From Streptomyces sp. NRRL S-37 (GTDB taxonomy: Bacteria > Actinomycetota > Actinomycetes > Streptomycetales > Streptomycetaceae): a DNA stretch of 64,000 bases. This document shows positions 25,485 through 35,110 of the stretch, one piece after another. Each line of letters begins with the position of its first letter. Within the stretch, counting starts at the first letter, position 1. A program made the position numbers and the translations under genes. The stretch lies in the NCBI RefSeq assembly GCF_000721605.1, contig NZ_JOIZ01000007.1, positions 286,377-350,376 on the forward strand, read 5' to 3'. The notes under the pieces are model-generated. The model did not search any database, was not told the origin of the DNA, and saw nothing but the letters and a program-made list of their open reading frames with translations.

Positions 25485-26192
25485 TCAGAGATCCGTCGGC
25501 TCCAGCGCCCCCAGCCGCGCCATCAGCCCCAGCCGGTCGTACTGCCACCAGCCCTCGACGATCTTCCCGTTGTCGCCGAAGCGGAAGACGGTCGTGCCCG
25601 TCATGGTGGCCTTCCTCCCCGTCGCCGGGATGCCGAGGAAGTCGCCCTTGTGGGTGCCCTCCCAGCTCCACCGGGTGCACACCCGGTCCCCCTCGGCGAG
25701 CTGGTCCTCGATCCGGAACGCGAAGTCGAAGCCGCCGCGCCACACGTCCATCTCGCGCCGGAGGTGGTCGAGGCCGATGACGTCCTGCTCGTTGGCCGGA
25801 TCGTGGTCGTGGTAGTGCTCCTCGACCAGGCCCGTCATCGCGGAGAGGTCCTCCCCGGTGGCCAGGACCTCGAAGAAGCGCCGCGTGGAGTCCGCGTTCA
25901 GCCGCGCGTCGCGCACCACGTCCAGGTCCGTGAAGGTCGGCATACCGTCACACAGGGCCACCATCTCCCGGAAGATCCGGTCGGTCTCCGGCAGCTTCGA
26001 GTTCCGCATCGCCTCCTCGTACGACGGGAACTCCACGATCTCGACGACGTGCGACGTGTCCGCGCGGTCCTTGCCGACCACCGCGTGCGTCGCCGTCCGC
26101 TTCCCCCTGGTCTGCTCGGCCCACTGGTCCAGGAGCCGGTCCATCTCCTCGAACCGGCTGGTCCTGCAGTCGATGAGCTGTAGGAAGGTCAT
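25485..26192 (-). CDS. SnoaL-like (NTF2-fold) ester cyclase-type protein with N-terminal ABM-like domain
   Basis: A 235-residue two-domain protein. Residues 1-105 look like a dimeric alpha/beta barrel module (M-T-F-L-Q-L-I-D ... H-V-V-E-I-V-E-F-P-S-Y-E-E-A). Residues about 115-230 look like a SnoaL-like polyketide-cyclase fold (R-F-F-E-V-L, H-Y-H-D-H-D-P, D-x-L-R-R-E-M, W-S-W-E-G-T-H-K-G, F-R-F-x-D-N-G-K-I-V-E-G-W). Such proteins occur in many non-polyketide contexts, so cyclase activity should not be assumed. ATG preceded by GGAGG at moderate distance. Its upstream neighbour on the same strand is an SDR, about 100 nt away. Confidence 0.8.
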   Translation of the reverse strand: MTFLQLIDCRTSRFEEMDRLLDQWAEQTRGKRTATHAVVGKDRADTSHVVEIVEFPSYEEAMRNSKLPETDRIFREMVALCDGMPTFTDLDVVRDARLNADSTRRFFEVLATGEDLSAMTGLVEEHYHDHDPANEQDVIGLDHLRREMDVWRGGFDFAFRIEDQLAEGDRVCTRWSWEGTHKGDFLGIPATGRKATMTGTTVFRFGDNGKIVEGWWQYDRLGLMARLGALEPTDL

Positions 26193-26293
26193 GGCTCTCG
26201 CCTCCGGTCCCCCCGCGTCCGGGTCGGTTCCGTCAGCACCCATTCTCTCCCGGGGAGCGGGCTCCGTCCCGCTGCGGCGGAGCGGCCGCCGGA

Positions 26294-27073
26294 CTACCCC
26301 CGCCGGGGCCCGTACTTCCGTCCCGTCCGCGACGAGATCCCGCCCAGCAACCCGCGCGGGACCAGCTTCGCCGCGCCCATCAGCGCCTTGTAGCGCGGAT
26401 CCGGGATCGACAGCGACTTGCCCCGGGCCAGGTCCGCGAGCGCCGCCGCGGCGACCTTGTCCGCGTCCAGCCACATCCAGTTCGGGATGTTGTCCGTGCC
26501 CATCCCGGCCCGCGCGTGGAACTCGGTGCGCACGAAACCGGGGCACAGCGCCATCAGCCGTACGCCCTGGCCCGCGAGATCCTGTGCCGCGCCCTGGGTG
26601 AACTGCACGACCCACGCCTTGGACGCCCCGTAGGTCCCGCGCGGTACGAACGCGGCGGTCGAGGCGACGTTCACGACGCCTCCGCGCCCGCGCTCGCGCA
26701 TCGCCTCCACCGCCGCCGACGTCAGCCGGAGCACCGCCTCGCAGTGCACCTTGAGCATCCTCAGCTCGTCGGCCATGGGGACTTCGAGGTAACGGCCCCG
26801 GTGGCCGAAGCCGGCGTTGTTGACCAGCAGGTCGACGGGGTTCTTGCGGTCGCCGAGACGGTCGGCCACCGCCTCGATGCCCTTGTCCTCGGCCAGGTTG
26901 GCGGTCAGCACCTCCGCCTCGATGCCGTGGCGGTCGTGCAGCTCGGTCGCCTGTTCGCGCAGCCGGACGGTGTCGCGGGCGACCAGCACCAGGTCATGTC
27001 CGTCGGCCGCCAGCCGCCGCGCGAACGCGGCACCGATCCCAGCCGTCGATCCCGTAATCAGAGCCGTTGTCAT
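26294..27073 (-). CDS. short-chain dehydrogenase/reductase (classical SDR)
   Basis: A 259-residue protein with all the classical SDR landmarks: T-G-S-T-A-G-I-G (NAD(P)-binding, residues 7-14), N-N-A-G near residue 85, catalytic S (S-T-A-A-F) and Y-G-A-S-K near residue 148, and P-G-F-V-R-T. Arg at position 33 in A-R-D suggests NADP preference. The substrate cannot be inferred; the family includes DltE/YdfG-like oxidoreductases of broad specificity. Separated from the SnoaL-like gene by about 100 nt. Confidence 0.9.
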   Translation of the reverse strand: MTTALITGSTAGIGAAFARRLAADGHDLVLVARDTVRLREQATELHDRHGIEAEVLTANLAEDKGIEAVADRLGDRKNPVDLLVNNAGFGHRGRYLEVPMADELRMLKVHCEAVLRLTSAAVEAMRERGRGGVVNVASTAAFVPRGTYGASKAWVVQFTQGAAQDLAGQGVRLMALCPGFVRTEFHARAGMGTDNIPNWMWLDADKVAAAALADLARGKSLSIPDPRYKALMGAAKLVPRGLLGGISSRTGRKYGPRRG

Positions 27074-27154
27074 GGCGCAAGAGTAGTTACCCGGAGGGAA
27101 GGCGTCCGCTTCGTGTCATCCCATGGACACGCCCGGGCACGCCTGGACGCGCCG

Positions 27155-27835
27155 TCAGGCCGTCCGCTCCGTCCCGTACTTCTCCGCGTACGTCCGCGCC
27201 GCCGCCAGCGCCTCCGGATGCAGCGCTTCGCCCGCCGCCAGCAGCCGGGGCAGCAGCGTCCGCTCGGTCGTCATCGCGCGGAACTGCAGCGCGACCGTCA
27301 CCTCGTGCTCCGGCCGGTGCACGATCCGTACGGCATCACCCGCGCGTATCCCACCGGGCCGGATCACCCGGAAGTACGCCCCCGGCGCACCCCGCTGCGT
27401 GAACCGCTTCACCCAGCCCTTCTCACCCAGATGGCCCTGGAAGGTGCGGCAGGGGATGCGCCCGGAGGTGACCTCCAGCACCACCTCGGGGCCGACGGCC
27501 CAGCGCTCGCCGATCAGGGCGCCGGACACGTCGATCCCCTCGGTGGTGAGGTTCTCGCCGAACATGCCGTTGGTCAGCGGGCGCCCCAGCACGCGCTCCC
27601 ACTCGTCGAGGTCCTCGCGGGCCACGGCGTACACCGCCTGGTCGTCCCCGCCGTGATGCCGGGTCTCGCACACGGCGTCCCCGGCCAGGCCGCTCGCGCC
27701 GATCCCCTTCGGCCCCGGTGCGGCCACCCGCACCGGCCCGTCCACGGGCTGCTTGTCGATACCGGTCACACCCTCGCGGTGGTCCGTGTAGGGCACGGCC
27801 TTGGGTCGCCCCAGGTTCACAGACAGAAGCTTCAT
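27155..27835 (-). CDS. MOSC domain protein (YiiM-like)
   Basis: A 226-residue protein starting M-K-L-L-S-V-N-L-G-R-P, with the MOSC hallmarks: G-D-A-V-C-E-T-R-H-H-G-G-D-D-Q-A-V-Y, the N-G-M-F-G-E-N-L-T-T-E-G motif, and the conserved Cys in R-I-P-C-R-T-F. MOSC proteins bind sulfur or molybdenum cofactor intermediates; YiiM-type members help reduce hydroxylated compounds. Divergent from the LysR-type regulator with an 80-nt shared upstream region, so that regulator may control it. A GTG three codons earlier (27,844) is an alternative start. Confidence 0.85.
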   Translation of the reverse strand: MKLLSVNLGRPKAVPYTDHREGVTGIDKQPVDGPVRVAAPGPKGIGASGLAGDAVCETRHHGGDDQAVYAVAREDLDEWERVLGRPLTNGMFGENLTTEGIDVSGALIGERWAVGPEVVLEVTSGRIPCRTFQGHLGEKGWVKRFTQRGAPGAYFRVIRPGGIRAGDAVRIVHRPEHEVTVALQFRAMTTERTLLPRLLAAGEALHPEALAAARTYAEKYGTERTA

Positions 27836-27915
27836 GTGTCGCACGGTAAGCGATGAACATCAAAGCGTCGACGCATTATCCGGCGCGGTGTCAAAGTTCG
27901 TCTTATCCTTGAGGG

Positions 27916-28812
27916 GTGATCGAAGCCCGTCATCTCCGTGTGCTGCGCGCCGTGGCCACCTCAGGTTCCTTCTCCGCGGCGGCTCGCGAACTGGGCTGCA
28001 CCCAGCCCGCCGTCAGTCAGCAGATGAAGGCCCTGGAGGCGTCCGTCGGCACGCCCCTGCTCATACGCAGCGGCCGTGAGATGCGCCTGACGCAGGCCGG
28101 AGAGGCGCTGGTGCGGCACGCGGCCGGGATCATCGCCGGACTGACCGCCGCCGAGGAGGAGGTCGCCGCCATCGCCGGACTCCGCGCGGGCCGCGTCCGG
28201 CTCGTCTCCTTCCCCAGCGGCAGCTCCACGCTCGTCCCCACGGCCCTCGCCGCCCTGCGCGCCGCCCACCCCGGCACCCGGGTCTCCCTGGAGGAGGCCG
28301 AACCGCCCCGCTCCGTGGAGATGCTGCGCGAGGGCGACTGCGACGTGGCCCTCGCCTTCCGGTACGAGGGGGCGGCGGGCGCCGAGGAGTGGGACGACCT
28401 CGTCGTACGGCCGCTGCTGTCGGACCGGCTGGTGGGGCTCGTGCCCGAACGGCACCGGCTCGCCCGCGCGGGGTCCGTCGCCATCGGCGACCTCGCCGAC
28501 GAGCCCTGGATCGCCGGCTGCCCGCGCTGCCGGGGCCAGTTGGTCGAGGTGTGCGAGACGGCCGGCTTCACCCCGCGCATCGACTTCGCGACCGACGACT
28601 ACCCGGCCGTCGCCGGACTGGTCGGCGCCGGACTCGGGGTGGCGGTGCTGCCCCAGCTCGCCATCGAGTCGGTACGGCCCAGGGGGGTGCGCACCGTGGT
28701 GCTGGAGCCTGCCGTGCGCCGGGAGATCGTCGCGCTCACCCTTCCGGATCTCGCCCAGGTGCCGGCGGTCACCGCGACGCTGGAGAAGCTGGCCGGGGCG
28801 GCCGCCCGGTAA
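27916..28812 (+). CDS. LysR-family transcriptional regulator
   Basis: A 298-residue LTTR: an N-terminal winged helix-turn-helix (residues 1-60; S-F-S-A-A-A-R-E-L-G-C-T-Q-P-A-V-S-Q-Q) and a periplasmic-binding-protein-like effector domain (about 90-295; G-x-V-R-L-V-S-F, D-V-A-L-A-F-R-Y). Two Cys flank G-C-P-R-C-R-G in the effector domain, a possible redox or metal site. It is divergent from the MOSC gene, the usual arrangement for an LTTR and its target. GTG start. Confidence 0.9.
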   Translation: MIEARHLRVLRAVATSGSFSAAARELGCTQPAVSQQMKALEASVGTPLLIRSGREMRLTQAGEALVRHAAGIIAGLTAAEEEVAAIAGLRAGRVRLVSFPSGSSTLVPTALAALRAAHPGTRVSLEEAEPPRSVEMLREGDCDVALAFRYEGAAGAEEWDDLVVRPLLSDRLVGLVPERHRLARAGSVAIGDLADEPWIAGCPRCRGQLVEVCETAGFTPRIDFATDDYPAVAGLVGAGLGVAVLPQLAIESVRPRGVRTVVLEPAVRREIVALTLPDLAQVPAVTATLEKLAGAAAR

Positions 28813-28819
28813 GAGGGGG

Positions 28820-28894
28820 CCGGGGTGCGGGAGTCCGGGGTGCGGGGGCCCGAGATACGGGAGTCCGAGATACGGGAGCCCGGGGTGCGCGGTC
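28820..28894. repeat. tandem 15-nt degenerate repeat (about 5 copies)
   Basis: Five consecutive 15-nt units of the type CCGGGGTGCGGGAGT / CCGAGATACGGGAGT just after the LysR stop. Non-coding. Possibly a slippage-prone spacer. Confidence 0.8.
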
Positions 28895-28937
28895 ACCGCG
28901 CGTGAGGGGCGGTTGATCACCCCCAGTGACGAAACAA

Positions 28938-28964
28938 GGGCACGCGTGCGTGCCCCGTGCTTTT
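28938..28964 (+). terminator. terminator after the LysR-type gene
   Basis: 7-bp stem (GGGCACG with CGTGCCC, loop CGTG) followed by a short T-run (28,961-28,964). It lies between the convergent LysR gene and whiD. Confidence 0.5.
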
Positions 28965-28978
28965 GAGAAAACGTTCCT

Positions 28979-29308
28979 TCAGTTGTTCGAAGCGGCGTGC
29001 CCGCCGGTGGTCGATGCCGACACCAGCCGGTTGCGCGCCCGCCCCATCAGCTCTTCGCGCTCGTCCTCGGTCAGTCCGCCCCACACGCCGTACGGTTCGC
29101 GTACCGCCAGCGCGTGCGCGGCGCACTCGGCGCGCACCGGGCACCTCATGCAGACCTCTTTGGCCGAGTTCTCGCGAGCGCTTCGAGCCGCACCCCGCTC
29201 GCCCTCCGGGTGGAAGAAGAGCGAGCTGTCCACCCCGCGGCAGGCGGCCAGGAGCTGCCAGTCCCACAGGTCCGCGTTCGGTCCGGGAAGGCGGGAGAAA
29301 TCTGCCAT
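28979..29308 (-). CDS. whiD: WhiB-like iron-sulfur transcription factor WhiD
   Basis: A 109-residue Wbl protein with four [4Fe-4S]-ligand cysteines: A-C-R-G near residue 24, then C-M-R-C-P and E-C near residues 53-62. It also has the G-V-W-G-G turn near residue 75 and a basic C-terminal segment. Named WhiD because it sits, divergently, next to bldM and the sigD-guaB2-guaB3 run, the arrangement in S. coelicolor, where WhiD is needed for late spore maturation. Wbl proteins bind the principal sigma factor to control transcription. Confidence 0.9.
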   Translation of the reverse strand: MADFSRLPGPNADLWDWQLLAACRGVDSSLFFHPEGERGAARSARENSAKEVCMRCPVRAECAAHALAVREPYGVWGGLTEDEREELMGRARNRLVSASTTGGHAASNN

Positions 29309-29537
29309 TGCGTGACCCCTTGTAGCCGTTCTGGGCGGATCCGGTGTCCACGACCGTACAACTACGATCCAAGGAGATGAAAATATGACTCATTGCGAAT
29401 CTAGCTCCAGACACCAACGAAGGGGAAGAAAAGGGGCTGAATGGGGCACGGCTTGTGATGAAAGTTCGGAGGACCGTCGCGCGTATCTCCATCGTGTCCG
29501 TCTCCTCACGTAGAGTGCCGAAGGTGGCAGACGGCCC

Positions 29538-29565
29538 CGTAACTCTTTCGAGTGACCGTCGTTGA
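29538..29565 (+). promoter_or_regulatory. sigma-BldN-type promoter upstream of bldM
   Basis: CGTAAC (29,538-29,543), a 16-nt spacer, and CGTTGA (29,560-29,565), matching the -35/-10 elements recalled for BldN-dependent promoters, including bldMp1. It would start transcription near 29,573, about 115 nt before bldM. The rest of the 380-nt whiD-bldM gap has an AT-rich stretch near 29,375-29,400 and no gene. Confidence 0.7.
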
Positions 29566-29688
29566 GAGTGCGAGGCGGTTGAAGGGACAAGCGCTCGGGC
29601 GGGTGTCCGAGACGGTCGACCGCACAGGTGACGATTCCGTACCAGCCTGGAGGCTCAAGGTGACGCGCATCAGCTGCGGAGGGCGGCC

Positions 29689-30300
29689 ATGACTTCCGTC
29701 CTCGTCTGCGACGACTCCCCGCTTGCCCGAGAGGCGCTCCGCCGCGCGGTCGCGACCGTGCCCGGCGTCGAGCGCGTGACGACGGCTGCCAACGGCGAGG
29801 AAGTCCTCCGCCGCTGGGGTGCCGACCGCTCGGACCTGATTCTGATGGACGTACGCATGCCCGGTCTGGGCGGCGTCGAGACGGTGCGGCGGCTGCTGTC
29901 CGCCGACCCCGGAGCGCGCATCATCATGCTCACGGTCGCCGAGGACCTCGACGGTGTGGCGCTCGCGGTGGCGGCCGGCGCGCGTGGCTATCTGCACAAG
30001 GACGCCTCCCGCGCGGAGCTGCGCGCCACGGTCACGCAGGCGCTCGCCGACCCGACCTGGCGGCTCGCCCCGCGCCGGCTGCGCTCCGCCGAGATGGGTG
30101 CGGCGCCCACGCTCACCGCGCGGGAGATCCAAGTCCTCGAAGGCATGAGCCATGGCCGCTCCAACGCGGAGATCGGCCGTGAACTGTTCCTCTCCGAGGA
30201 CACCGTCAAGACGCACGCGCGGCGGCTCTTCAAAAAGCTCGGCGCGTCGGACCGGGCCCACGCGGTGGCGCTCGGCTTCCGGTGGGGCCTGGTGCGCTAG
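29689..30300 (+). CDS. bldM: BldM, NarL/FixJ-family developmental regulator
   Basis: A 203-residue response-regulator-like protein. The receiver domain (residues 1-118) has D-D-S near the start and the acceptor-position Asp in L-I-L-M-D-V-R-M-P-G near residue 54. The C-terminal LuxR-type helix-turn-helix starts at L-T-A-R-E-I-Q-V-L and ends with the recognition helix S-E-D-T-V-K-T-H-A-R-R-L. Start ATG with GGAGG nearby. In S. coelicolor BldM controls aerial hyphae and sporulation genes as a homodimer or with WhiI and is not classically phosphorylated. Placement beside whiD and the ECF sigma gene supports the name. Confidence 0.95.
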   Translation: MTSVLVCDDSPLAREALRRAVATVPGVERVTTAANGEEVLRRWGADRSDLILMDVRMPGLGGVETVRRLLSADPGARIIMLTVAEDLDGVALAVAAGARGYLHKDASRAELRATVTQALADPTWRLAPRRLRSAEMGAAPTLTAREIQVLEGMSHGRSNAEIGRELFLSEDTVKTHARRLFKKLGASDRAHAVALGFRWGLVR

Positions 30301-31118
30301 GGCCGGCTCGCGTCGGGAGCACGCCGGGTGGCGAGCAGGGCCCCGCGCCGCGGGACGGCGGCGGGAGCCGGGGCGTGTGCGCCCCGGCGGGGAATCCGGG
30401 CCACGTGCCCGGCGACGTGGACCGGCGGGGCAGCCGGGGCGTGGCCGGCGCGGGGCCCGTGGCCTCGCGCGGTGCGCTGTCGGCGCACGGAAAGCCCATG
30501 GCCGCGGTGGTGTGCCGCCGGTGGGGCGAAGCCCGTGGCCTCGCGCGGTGCGACGTGGCCTCGCGCGGTGCGACGCGGCCCCACGGACCGAGCCGCACGG
30601 CACACCGGGGAGCGGGCGGATCCCGGGGCAGATCGCGCCCGCCTGGAGCACGCCGAGCCGGCGGAGCCGGCCGGACCCGTCGGGCCTGGGGAGGTGCGAG
30701 CCCTTGTCGTCGGCTGCGCGCGGGTGCGGGCACGCCTGTCGCCCGTCGTGCGGGGTGTGGAAGCCCTGCCGTCCGCCTGGCCGGGGTGCGCAAGCTCTCG
30801 TCCGTGCGGGGCGTGGAGCCCCTGCCGTCCGCCGGATCCAGGGTGCGCAGGCTCTCGTCGTCGGCCGCGCTCGGGGTGCGGATATGCCCGTCGTGCGGGG
30901 TGTGGAAGCCCTGCCGTCTGCCGGGCCGGGGCGCGCGGGCCGGGGCGCGGGAGCCCCGCAGTCGGCCGCGCTCAGGGCCGGGGGCACGCCCGTCGTACGG
31001 GGCGCGGAAGCCTCATTGTCCACCATGCCCGGGCGCGGAAACCCCGGTCACCAGCGCCTCGGCGGCAGCCGCCGGGTGCCCACTGCTCGTTTCGCCGCGG
31101 ATGCCGCATCCTTGAGGT
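30301..31118. repeat. 818-nt gene-free region with degenerate repeats between bldM and the ECF sigma gene
   Basis: No convincing gene. An 18-nt unit GTGGCCTCGCGCGGTGCG occurs three times (30,459; 30,535; 30,555). A longer unit of about 33 nt (GTCGTGCGGGGTGTGGAAGC and following) recurs, with decay, at about 30,745, 30,800, 30,890 and 30,992. Frames through it are low-complexity Arg/Pro/Gly. Confidence 0.7.
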
Positions 31119-31169
31119 GTGGAGTTCCTCGGGGACGAGTCGGTCGAGCGGAAGGGGAGGGCGCAGGGG

Positions 31170-31847
31170 ATGAGTTCCGGCGCACCTGCTCATAACGCTT
31201 CGGTGCACAACCAGGGACACGGTGCCGCGGACCAGACGTCCGCAGGGCACCATGGACCGATGCGCGACGACGAGGCGGGCACTGCCCAAGGGGCGATCGG
31301 CGCGCTCGTCCACCGCGCGGTCGACGGAGACGAGCAGGCCACGCACGATCTGCTCGCCCATGTCCACCCGCTGGCACTGCGCTACTGCCGCACCCGGCTG
31401 TCGCGGCTGCCCGGCGACGCCCGGCACTTCGTCGAGGACCTCGCCCAGGAGGTCTGCGTAGCGGTGCTCCTCGCGCTGCCCCGCTACAAGGACACCGGCC
31501 GGCCCTTCGAGGCGTTCATCTTCGCCATCGCCTCCCACAAGGTCGCCGACCTCCAGCGCGCGGCGATGCGGCACCCCGGCTCGACGGCCGTGCCCTCCGA
31601 CGAGATGCCCGAACGCCCCGACGACTCCCTCGGCCCCGAGGAGCGTGCCCTGCTCAGCAGCGACGCGGAATGGGCCAAGAAACTGCTGGCCAACCTGCCC
31701 GAGAACCAGCGCGAGCTGCTTCTGCTGCGGATCGCCGTGGGCCTCACGGCGGAGGAGACTGGACAGATGTTGGGAATGTCACCCGGCGCCGTCCGGGTGG
31801 CCCAGCACCGCGCGCTGAGCCGGCTGCGCGCCCTGGCGGAGCAGTAA
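31170..31847 (+). CDS. sigD: ECF sigma factor (SigD/ShbA-type)
   Basis: A 225-residue ECF sigma factor. Sigma-2 has [14 protein letters not shown] and [16 protein letters not shown]; sigma-4 has [12 protein letters not shown] and the recognition helix region [18 protein letters not shown]. The His/Gly-rich N-terminus is unusual. The ATG at 31,170 follows GGGGAGG at 9 nt; a GTG at 31,119 extends the frame. The position between bldM and guaB matches S. coelicolor sigD. I recall its S. griseus counterpart being named ShbA and directing transcription of the principal sigma gene hrdB; that is from memory. Confidence 0.88.
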   Translation: MSSGAPAHNASVHNQGHGAADQTSAGHHGPMRDDEAGTAQGAIGALVHRAVDGDEQATHDLLAHVHPLALRYCRTRLSRLPGDARHFVEDLAQEVCVAVLLALPRYKDTGRPFEAFIFAIASHKVADLQRAAMRHPGSTAVPSDEMPERPDDSLGPEERALLSSDAEWAKKLLANLPENQRELLLLRIAVGLTAEETGQMLGMSPGAVRVAQHRALSRLRALAEQ

Positions 31848-31976
31848 CCCCCGCCACCGCGCCGCCCCTTCGGCATACGAACGGAATATGAACGGAAGAT
31901 CAGCCGTTCCCGTACGAACATACGAAGCCTGGAGCCGTGCGAAACCGTGGAATGAGACACCCACGCTTCCCGTTAG

Positions 31977-33521
<1,545 letters not shown>

Positions 33522-33536
33522 TCAGAAGGCCTTCCA

Positions 33537-33566
33537 GGGCGGTCCCGGACACCTCCGGGACCGCCC
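33537..33566 (+). terminator. terminator after guaB
   Basis: Perfect 13-bp stem (33,537-33,549 with 33,554-33,566) with a 4-nt loop, 16 nt past the guaB stop. It separates guaB from guaB3, so the latter probably has its own promoter or depends on read-through. Confidence 0.75.
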
Positions 33567-33626
33567 TCGGCGTGTCCGTCGGGGATACTGGAAGGCGCTG
33601 CAACGCATCAGGGAAAGGCCACAGAC

Positions 33627-34751
33627 GTGACTGAGATCGAGATCGGGCGCGGCAAGCGCGGCCGCCGGGCGTACGCCTTCGACGACATCGCCGTCGTCCC
33701 CAGCCGCCGTACGCGGGACCCGAAGGAGGTCTCGATCGCCTGGCAGATCGACGCCTACCGCTTCGAGCTGCCGTTCCTGGCCGCTCCCATGGACTCGGTC
33801 GTCTCGCCGGCCACGGCGATCCGCATCGGCGAGCTCGGCGGCCTCGGCGTGCTGAACCTCGAGGGCCTGTGGACGCGCTACGAGGACCCGCAGCCGCTGC
33901 TGGACGAGATCGTCGGCCTGCCCGCCGAGGCGGCCACCCGCCGCCTCCAGGAGATCTACGCCGCTCCCATCAAGGAGGAGCTGATCGGGCAGCGCATCAA
34001 GGAGGTGCGCGACTCCGGCGTCGTCACCGCCGCCGCGCTCTCCCCGCAGCGCACCGCCCAGTTCTCCAAGGCCGTCGTCGACGCGGGTGTGGACATCTTC
34101 GTCATCCGCGGTACGACGGTGTCGGCGGAGCACGTCTCCGGCGCGCACGAGCCGCTCAACCTGAAGCAGTTCATCTACGAGCTCGACGTCCCGGTGATCG
34201 TCGGCGGCTGCGCCACGTACACGGCCGCCCTGCACCTGATGCGCACCGGTGCGGCGGGCGTCCTCGTCGGCTTCGGCGGCGGCGCCGCGCACACCACGCG
34301 CAACGTGCTCGGCATCCAGGTCCCCATGGCCACCGCGGTCGCCGACGTGGCCGCCGCCCGCCGCGACTACATGGACGAGTCCGGCGGCCGGTACGTGCAC
34401 GTCATCGCGGACGGCGGTGTCGGCTGGTCCGGTGACCTGCCCAAGGCCATCGCCTGCGGCGCCGACTCCGTGATGATGGGCTCCCCGCTGGCCCGCGCGA
34501 CGGACGGCCCGGGCAAGGGCCACCACTGGGGCATGGAGGCCGTCAACGAGGAGCTGCCGCGCGGCCAGAAGGTCGACCTGGGCACGGTGGGCACGCTGGA
34601 GGAGATCCTCACCGGCCCGTCCCACACCCCCGACGGCTCGATGAACCTCTTCGGCGCCCTGCGCCGCGCGATGGCCACGACCGGCTACAGCGAGCTGAAG
34701 GAGTTCCAGCGCGTCGAGGTGACGGTGGCGGACTCGCAGCACCGGCGGTAG
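33627..34751 (+). CDS. guaB3: GuaB3 family IMP dehydrogenase-related protein
   Basis: A 374-residue protein of the actinobacterial GuaB3 group: IMPDH/GMPR-type barrel without CBS domains (E-I-G-R-G-K-R-G-R-R-A at the start, P-V-I-V-G-G-C-A-T-Y in the middle, G-G-A-A-H-T-T-R in the loop where IMPDH keeps its catalytic Cys). The usual G-S-x-C-x-T-R is replaced, so IMPDH activity is unlikely to be the standard one. Start GTG. Commonly encoded right after guaB in actinomycetes. Confidence 0.92.
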   Translation: MTEIEIGRGKRGRRAYAFDDIAVVPSRRTRDPKEVSIAWQIDAYRFELPFLAAPMDSVVSPATAIRIGELGGLGVLNLEGLWTRYEDPQPLLDEIVGLPAEAATRRLQEIYAAPIKEELIGQRIKEVRDSGVVTAAALSPQRTAQFSKAVVDAGVDIFVIRGTTVSAEHVSGAHEPLNLKQFIYELDVPVIVGGCATYTAALHLMRTGAAGVLVGFGGGAAHTTRNVLGIQVPMATAVADVAAARRDYMDESGGRYVHVIADGGVGWSGDLPKAIACGADSVMMGSPLARATDGPGKGHHWGMEAVNEELPRGQKVDLGTVGTLEEILTGPSHTPDGSMNLFGALRRAMATTGYSELKEFQRVEVTVADSQHRR

Positions 34752-34780
34752 GGCCGGGCGGGCTTCGACACGGCACTGAG

Positions 34781-34812
34781 GAGGCCGGTCACCTGGTGAG
34801 GTGACCGGCCTC
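34781..34812 (+). terminator. terminator after guaB3
   Basis: Perfect 14-bp stem (34,781-34,794 with 34,799-34,812), 4-nt loop, followed by TTT. Confidence 0.85.
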
Positions 34813-34932
34813 TTTCGCGTGTCCGGGGGCGCGCGTGGTGTTCAGGGGGCGCGCCGTGGGCCGTCACCGCAAGCCCACCGCCTGGGACCGGATCCGTCTT
34901 CGGATGGTGAAGTTCCGGAGGAGGTGCATCTT

Positions 34933-34974
34933 GTGGATTTACGGAAAGTGAGCGGCCACCCCTACAAGAACTAG
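34933..34974 (+). CDS. possible 13-residue peptide with a TTA third codon
   Basis: GGAGGAGG is followed 6-8 nt later by GTG-GAT-TTA-CGG and a short frame reading V-D-L-R-K-V-S-G-H-P-Y-K-N to TAG. TTA is the bldA-dependent codon in Streptomyces. A 9-bp hairpin (34,956-34,964 with 34,972-34,980, loop of 7) overlaps its end. No plus-strand gene follows closely. It may be a tiny ORF, an RNA element or chance. The remainder of 34,813-35,110 shows nothing else. Confidence 0.25.
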   Translation: MDLRKVSGHPYKN

Positions 34975-35110
34975 GGGTGGACACTCCGTTCACTTTTCAG
35001 GGGCCTACCGCAGTACCCGCTGCGGTGGGCTCCACCTGTTTCTACCGTACCCGCGCAACGCCCCGCCCACCACCGACCCCTGTGGCGTGGAGGGCGCCCG
35101 CGCGCCCCTC

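Noticed and set aside
30301..31118. Hidden gene between bldM and the ECF sigma gene
   Set aside because: Frames across it are low-complexity and no ribosome site or codon pattern supports one.
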